From assembly GCA_040756995.1 (NCBI GenBank), contig JBFLYK010000095.1:1-9556 (forward strand): a stretch of DNA of 9,556 bases. The letters are read 5' to 3'. Within the stretch, counting starts at the first letter, position 1. The number at the start of each line of letters is the position of its first letter. The notes beneath the pieces were generated by a model. The model saw only the letters and a list, made by a program, of their open reading frames with translations. It was not told the DNA's origin and did no database searches. The position numbers were made by a program, and so were the translations under genes. This DNA comes from BP-133 sp040756995. Its GTDB lineage: Bacteria > Actinomycetota > Acidimicrobiia > IMCC26256 > BP-133. Positions 5,223 to 9,556 of the stretch are shown here, piece by piece.

Positions 5223-7505
5223 TCAAAGACGGCTGTCGCGCATCTCCATGACCTCGTGGATCTTGAGGGCGAGGTCGGCCCGGAGCCGGTCCTCGTGGCG
5301 GCGCAGATCGAGCGACGTGAGCGCCTCGATCCGGTCGAGCCGGTAGCGCAGCGTCTTGTGGTGAACGAAGAGGCGCTTGGCCGCCACCTGCTGGCTGCAG
5401 TCCGAGTCGAAATAGGCCCGCAGCGTCGTGGTCAGCACCGCATCGTGGGTGCGGTCGTGCTCGATCAGCGGACCGATGATCTCGTTGACGAACTCCGAGA
5501 GGTCGGCGTCCTCATCGGAGGCCAGGAGGAGGCGGACCACGCCGAGCTGGTCGTAGACGCCGACCTGGTCGCCGCCCATGCGGCGGGCGGCCCGCAGGGC
5601 GATGTGGGCCTCGGAGTTGGCCGTCTTGTAGTCGAGCGGGTTCTCGTGGGCGGCGCTGATGCCCCACACGACGTTCACGCCGGGGATCATGCGCTGGATC
5701 TCGGGCCGCAAGGCCCGGACCAGCTTGCGGACGGCGATCGGCTCGTCGCACGGCACCACGGCGATGAGGGCGTTGCCCCGGATGCTGAGCAGATCGCCGG
5801 CGCCGTGCTCGGAGAGCACCCGCTGGCTCATGCCCCGCAGCTCCCGCCGCAGCCGCTCGACGCGGGCGGTGTCCCAGCCTTCGGCCTTGACCGCCTCGTC
5901 GAACTCCTCGATGAGGGCGTGCACCACCCGGTGGGGCCGGGCCAGGTCCATGTGGAGCCGCTTGGCCCGGGCCATGGCCGCCCGCCGGTGGTCGAGCGAA
6001 CCCTCGAGGAGGTCCCACAGGATCTCGTCCTGGGCCTCGGCACGGGCCTGATCGGCCGCCCGCTGCTCCAGCTGGCTGAGGGCGCAGGACAGCACCGCCT
6101 CACCGATGGCGATCTCCACGTTGGCCGACGGCGCCTGCTCCGACAGCAGGCAGAACCAACCCAGGGCGTCGCGGCCGGCGGCGATCGGCTGCAGCGTGAC
6201 CCACCGGTCGTCGTCGGCCACCGTGGTGAGGCTTCCGGCCCGGAGGGACGGGCCCTGCGCCACCCGGCGCAGCTTGGCCACCATGCGGTCGGTGGCGGCG
6301 TCGCGGGGATAGACCGCCAGCGGCTCGAAGTCGCTGCCGAACACGCCGACCTGGCCGCCGACCTGGGCGGCGATCGTGCGGACGATGGCCGGCAGGCCTT
6401 CGCCTTCCAGCACGAGCTGGATCAGCGCCCGCTGCATCGTCCCCGCTTCCTTCTGGGCGTGGAGCTGGCGGGCCAGCGAATCCTGCGCCTTGGCCAGCTG
6501 GCGCATGCTCTCCTGCTGGCGGTCGTAAAGGCGGGCGTTCTCGATGGCGATGGCGGCCAGGTTGGCCAGTGCCGCCAGCCGGTGGACGTGGCGGTCGGTG
6601 AACAGCGAGCTGCGCCGGCGCCACACCTCGAGGACGCCGATGACCTCACCGTGGACCTTGAGCGGCGCCGCCAGAGCGGAGCGAGTGTTCTCGGCCCGGG
6701 CCAGCGGGTCGAAGTCGTGCGTGATCGTCTCGCTCTCGAGATAGCTGTCGACCTTGCACGGCGCGCCGGTCTCGATGACCCGGCCGGCCACCCCCTGGCC
6801 CGTCTTCATCCGCAGCCGGGCGGTCTCCACGCTGCGGTGGCCCATCAGGCTGCGCATCACGAGGTTCTCGCCCTCGACGAGGAAGACACCGGACATGTCC
6901 GCCTCGAGGAGGGTGATCACCTTGCGGGTGATCGACAGGAGCACCTGGTCGACCTCACGCACGGAGAGAATCTCGGTGGCGACGTTCTCCAGAGCCGATA
7001 GCTCGGCCACCACCTCTTCCATGGCGTGGATCCTCTCGGCGTTGGACAGCACGACCTCGCAGGCCTGGGCGGCCAGCTGCAGGCTCGAGGCCTCCACCGA
7101 AGCGGGATCGATGACCACGGGCAGGGCCAGGGCGAGCTCGCCGGGACGGAGGGCGATGAACGTGAGGCCGAGGCTGTCGACCGGGTGGACTCCGGTCCAC
7201 TCCCGGCTCTCCTTGCCCAGCTGATGGACCAGCCGCGACAACTCCCCACCCGACTCGGCCCCCGCGGTCACCCGCCACGAGCTGCGCGACGGCACGATGA
7301 ACGCCGCCTGCGGGCAGCCACCCAGGCTGGCCAAAATCGGAGCGGCGGTGGTGAGCACGGCCTGGGGGCCGAGCATCGTGGCCTGCCGGAGCGAGGCCAA
7401 CGCCTTGAGCGCCGTCGCCGTTCCGGCCTGGAGCGACACGGTCGGTAAGGCCGCCAGCGACTCCATGTCGGACGGCGAGAGCAGCAGTGTGTCGTGCAGC
7501 GCCAT
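5223..7505 (-). CDS. GAF-domain PucR-family transcriptional regulator
   Basis: A 760-residue regulator, longer than classical PucR proteins of about 500-550 residues. In order: an N-terminal region without a clear family match (1-160), a helical segment (160-175), a GAF sensor domain (about 175-322, with GQGVAGRVIETG and SALAAPLKVHGEVIGVLEV), a likely coiled coil (322-358), a second sensor-like region (about 365-480), a short helix, a degenerate GGDEF-like PucR domain (about 515-655) and the C-terminal PucR helix-turn-helix (about 690-745; TLRAYFDSD, then VAAKRLFVHHKTLRYRLDRI). Family members control catabolic genes in response to small molecules; the ligand here is unknown. The ATG at 7505 has AGGGGGAG 4 nt upstream. 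It lies 46 bp after the alcohol dehydrogenase gene and probably shares its transcript. It may control the dehydrogenases, the hydroxylase operon, or both. Confidence 0.92.
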   Translation of the reverse strand: MALHDTLLLSPSDMESLAALPTVSLQAGTATALKALASLRQATMLGPQAVLTTAAPILASLGGCPQAAFIVPSRSSWRVTAGAESGGELSRLVHQLGKESREWTGVHPVDSLGLTFIALRPGELALALPVVIDPASVEASSLQLAAQACEVVLSNAERIHAMEEVVAELSALENVATEILSVREVDQVLLSITRKVITLLEADMSGVFLVEGENLVMRSLMGHRSVETARLRMKTGQGVAGRVIETGAPCKVDSYLESETITHDFDPLARAENTRSALAAPLKVHGEVIGVLEVWRRRSSLFTDRHVHRLAALANLAAIAIENARLYDRQQESMRQLAKAQDSLARQLHAQKEAGTMQRALIQLVLEGEGLPAIVRTIAAQVGGQVGVFGSDFEPLAVYPRDAATDRMVAKLRRVAQGPSLRAGSLTTVADDDRWVTLQPIAAGRDALGWFCLLSEQAPSANVEIAIGEAVLSCALSQLEQRAADQARAEAQDEILWDLLEGSLDHRRAAMARAKRLHMDLARPHRVVHALIEEFDEAVKAEGWDTARVERLRRELRGMSQRVLSEHGAGDLLSIRGNALIAVVPCDEPIAVRKLVRALRPEIQRMIPGVNVVWGISAAHENPLDYKTANSEAHIALRAARRMGGDQVGVYDQLGVVRLLLASDEDADLSEFVNEIIGPLIEHDRTHDAVLTTTLRAYFDSDCSQQVAAKRLFVHHKTLRYRLDRIEALTSLDLRRHEDRLRADLALKIHEVMEMRDSRL

Positions 7506-7509
7506 CAGT

Positions 7510-7517
7510 CTCCCCCT
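7510..7517 (-). promoter_or_regulatory. Ribosome binding site of the pucR-family gene
   Basis: AGGGGGAG on the - strand, 4 nt before the ATG at 7505. It is nearly the same as the site of the hydroxylase large subunit and favours this start over the in-frame ATG at codon 14. Confidence 0.75.
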
Positions 7518-7551
7518 GTGATGCGCCGGTGGTGCGATGGTGGGCGGCGTG

Positions 7552-8586
7552 TTACATGTCGATCAGGATCTTCGTGGCCTCGTGGCGGGCGAAACGTTCG
7601 TAGGCGGCTGGCACGTCGCTGATTCCGACCCGCTCGGACACGACGACGGTCGGATCGATCACCCCGGTGGCGACGAGCGGCAGCAGCCGGTCCCGCAGGC
7701 GTATGGCGTCGCCGATGGCGAACCGCACCGTCAGCTCCTCGGCGAACGCCCGGCGGACGGGCAGTGCGAACGACGCATCGAAGTGGGCCCCGACGGACAC
7801 CACCGTGCCGCGGGGCCGCACCAGCGTCAAGGCTGCGTCGAGCACCCGTCCGCCGCCGACGGCGTCGACGGCGACGTCGGCTCCCCGGCCGGCGGTCAGG
7901 CGGCGCACCAGCGGCTCGGCCTCATCGGGGATGGCCGCCAGCGCCCCCTGAGCGGCGGCCAGCGCCCGGCGGTCGGCCACCAGGTCGACCACGACCACCA
8001 CGGCCGCCCCCACCGCCTGGCAGGCGAGACTGGCCATCTGCCCGACCGCTCCGCCGCCCAGCACGACCACCGTGTCGCCCGGCGCGACCTCACCTCGCTC
8101 GGCGGCGGCGAAGCCGGTGGCCAGGGCGTCGCCGACGAAGATGGCCCGCTCCGGCGGGCAGCCGGGGGGCAACGGGCAGAGCACGGTCGACGCCTTCGGC
8201 ACCCGCACGATCTCCGCCTGAGCGCCGGGCAGCGCCTTGCCGAACGAGGCGCCCGTCCCGAAGAACTGGCGATCGGGGCATTCCCAGTGGTCGCCGCGCC
8301 GGCACCACCAGCAGGCGCCGCAGGCGGTGAAGTCCGATCCCAGGACCCGTTCACCCGGCCGGACGTCGCGCACCGCCGGCCCCACGGCGATGACCTCACC
8401 GACGAACTCGTGGCCCAGCACCGTGCCCGGGTCGAGTTCGGCGTGGCCGCCGACGAGATGGAGGTCGGTGCCGCAGATGGCCGACAGCGAAACCCGCACG
8501 AGGGCGTCGTCCGGCTCCTCCAGACGGGGCTCGGCCACATCCTCGACCGTCACCCGTGACGGGCCGGCGTAGACGACCGCTTTCAT
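7552..8586 (-). CDS. Zinc-dependent medium-chain alcohol dehydrogenase
   Basis: A 344-residue member of the medium-chain dehydrogenase family, full length. The catalytic zinc site is visible as C38 (ICGTD), H59-E60 (GHEFVGEV) and D153 (GDALATG). The structural zinc loop has C89, C92, C95 and C103 (CGACWWC, then C). The Rossmann fold starts at about 171 with GGGAVG (177-182), and D201 at the end of the second strand favours NAD over NADP. It should oxidise an alcohol to an aldehyde or ketone in the cytoplasm. The substrate cannot be read; threonine/polyol dehydrogenase-like and formaldehyde dehydrogenase-like enzymes share these motifs. The ATG is 16 bp after the malate dehydrogenase stop and has only a weak ribosome binding site, suggesting co-translation. 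It precedes pucR by 46 bp, so it is a possible target of that regulator. Confidence 0.92.
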   Translation of the reverse strand: MKAVVYAGPSRVTVEDVAEPRLEEPDDALVRVSLSAICGTDLHLVGGHAELDPGTVLGHEFVGEVIAVGPAVRDVRPGERVLGSDFTACGACWWCRRGDHWECPDRQFFGTGASFGKALPGAQAEIVRVPKASTVLCPLPPGCPPERAIFVGDALATGFAAAERGEVAPGDTVVVLGGGAVGQMASLACQAVGAAVVVVVDLVADRRALAAAQGALAAIPDEAEPLVRRLTAGRGADVAVDAVGGGRVLDAALTLVRPRGTVVSVGAHFDASFALPVRRAFAEELTVRFAIGDAIRLRDRLLPLVATGVIDPTVVVSERVGISDVPAAYERFARHEATKILIDM

Positions 8587-8602
8587 CGGGCGGCGGCTCT
8601 CA

Positions 8603-9556
8603 TCAGGCGGGGGTGAGGGCTCCCACCCGTTCGGCGATGCGGTCGGCGGCCGTCCGCAGCTCCGCCAGTTCGCCGGGGGTCAGCGGCACTTCCACGATCT
8701 CCGACACACCGCCCCGGCCGAGCCGGGCGGGCAGGCCGAGGTAGACCTCTCCGATGCCGTAGGCGCCTTCGGCCAGCACGCAGCAGGGCAGGACCTCCCC
8801 CGAGTCGGCCGCCATGGCCAGGACCATCCGGGCCGCCGCCGCGCCGGGAGCGTAGTAGGCGCTTCCCTTCTCCAGGAGGGCCACGACCTCGGCGCCCGAA
8901 CCCCGGGTCCGGGTGACGAGCGCGTCGAGTGTGGCGGCGTCGAGCCGGGTGGTGATCGGCGCGCCGGCGATGCGGGCGGCGCTGAGCGGGACGACCATCT
9001 CGTCGCCGTGGCTGCCGAGGGCCAGCGCCTCGACGTCGTCGGGCCGCACACCGGCGGCCAGGGCGGCCAGGGCGCAGAAGCGGGTGGCGTCGAGCACGCC
9101 GGCCATCCCGAGCACCCGCCGGGCCGGGAAGCCGGTCGTGCGCCAGGCCAGGTGGGTCATCTCGTCGAGGGGGTTGGTGACCACGACGACGACGGCGCCG
9201 GGCGAGTGGCGGCGGATCCCTTGGCAGACTTCGCTGACGATGGCGGCGTTCATCGCCGTGAGGTCGGTCCGGCTCATGCCGGGCTGGCGGGCCCGCCCGG
9301 CGGTGACCACGACGTAGTTGGAGCCGGCGGTGTCGGCCATGTCGCTGGTGCCCCGCAGGCGGGTGGCGAAACCCGACAGGGCCGAGCTGTGCCACAGGTC
9401 GAGGGCCAGTCCGGCGGCCAGGCCGGGGACCACGTCGACCATCACGACCTCGTCGAAGACGTCGGCTTCGGCCAGCCGCAGGGCGGTCGTGGCGCCCACG
9501 TGGCCGGCGCCGACGACCGTCGCCCGGCCCCGACCCGGGGGAGGGTGGGCGGGGCC
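8603..9556 (-). CDS. mdh: Malate dehydrogenase (lactate/malate dehydrogenase family), 5' end missing
   Basis: This is an NAD-dependent malate dehydrogenase of the LDH-like type, interconverting malate and oxaloacetate in the cytoplasm. The frame stays open to the right edge, and codons upstream of the GTG at 9499 read TVVGAGHV, the start of the NAD-binding GxGxxG strand, so the gene begins beyond the window. Numbering from that GTG: D22 binds the NAD ribose, R71 in RQPGMSR is the residue that marks malate rather than lactate specificity (lactate dehydrogenases have Gln), R77 is the loop arginine, N109 lies in TNP, D137 and R140 in LDATR, and H164 in GSHGDE is the catalytic histidine. All catalytic residues are present. 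The stop is 16 bp before the alcohol dehydrogenase ATG, which suggests one transcript. Whether this is the main TCA-cycle enzyme or a dedicated copy cannot be decided here. Confidence 0.93.
   Translation of the reverse strand, partial: GPAHPPPGRGRATVVGAGHVGATTALRLAEADVFDEVVMVDVVPGLAAGLALDLWHSSALSGFATRLRGTSDMADTAGSNYVVVTAGRARQPGMSRTDLTAMNAAIVSEVCQGIRRHSPGAVVVVVTNPLDEMTHLAWRTTGFPARRVLGMAGVLDATRFCALAALAAGVRPDDVEALALGSHGDEMVVPLSAARIAGAPITTRLDAATLDALVTRTRGSGAEVVALLEKGSAYYAPGAAAARMVLAMAADSGEVLPCCVLAEGAYGIGEVYLGLPARLGRGGVSEIVEVPLTPGELAELRTAADRIAERVGALTPA

Noticed and set aside
5196..7001. Open frame of 601 codons on the + strand
   Set aside because: It is antisense to the pucR-family gene, whose GAF and helix-turn-helix motifs are unmistakable. 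Its composition is the typical shadow of a GC-rich gene.
7537..8559. Open frame of 340 codons on the + strand
   Set aside because: It mirrors the alcohol dehydrogenase gene, which has complete zinc and NAD motifs.

Overview
The window is high-GC DNA with closely packed genes and actinobacterial hallmarks: a DUF222/13E12-type HNH protein, a GAF-PucR regulator and strong GGGGGAG-type ribosome binding sites. An actinobacterium is likely, and something near Acidimicrobiia is plausible from overall feel, but no rRNA or marker gene is present to prove it.

Layout. At the left edge is the 3' part of a rightward DUF222-HNH endonuclease gene (1-1211) carrying a 15-bp tandem repeat. It converges on a block of seven leftward genes. 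Between the two is a 223-bp gap (1212-1434) holding an rrn-spacer-like motif and a candidate hairpin terminator. Read in the direction of transcription (right to left), the leftward block is: a malate dehydrogenase that runs off the right edge (8603-9556), a zinc-dependent alcohol dehydrogenase (7552-8586), a 760-residue GAF/PucR regulator (5223-7505), a 73-residue secreted protein (4881-5102), the large molybdopterin subunit (2556-4751) and the small [2Fe-2S] subunit (2089-2550) of an isoquinoline 1-oxidoreductase-like hydroxylase, and a TetR-family regulator (1435-2079).

How the genes may work together. Malate dehydrogenase, alcohol dehydrogenase and pucR are 16 and 46 bp apart and look like one transcript. 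The hydroxylase large subunit, small subunit and tetR are 5 and 9 bp apart and look like a second transcript. The second one has its own promoter candidate (TTGACC-17-TACTGT) directly after the small secreted gene, with several short dyads over and just downstream of the -10. These are good candidates for autoregulation by the TetR protein. The small secreted gene sits alone between the two groups, behind a leader that can fold into two adjacent hairpins. The large hydroxylase subunit has a twin-arginine-like N-terminus, so the hydroxylase may be exported and pass electrons to an acceptor not encoded here. No cytochrome, FAD subunit or molybdenum-insertion chaperone gene is visible. The substrate cannot be read from the sequence.

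No rRNA, tRNA, CRISPR array or insertion sequence was recognised. No gene-free stretch exceeds 300 bases.
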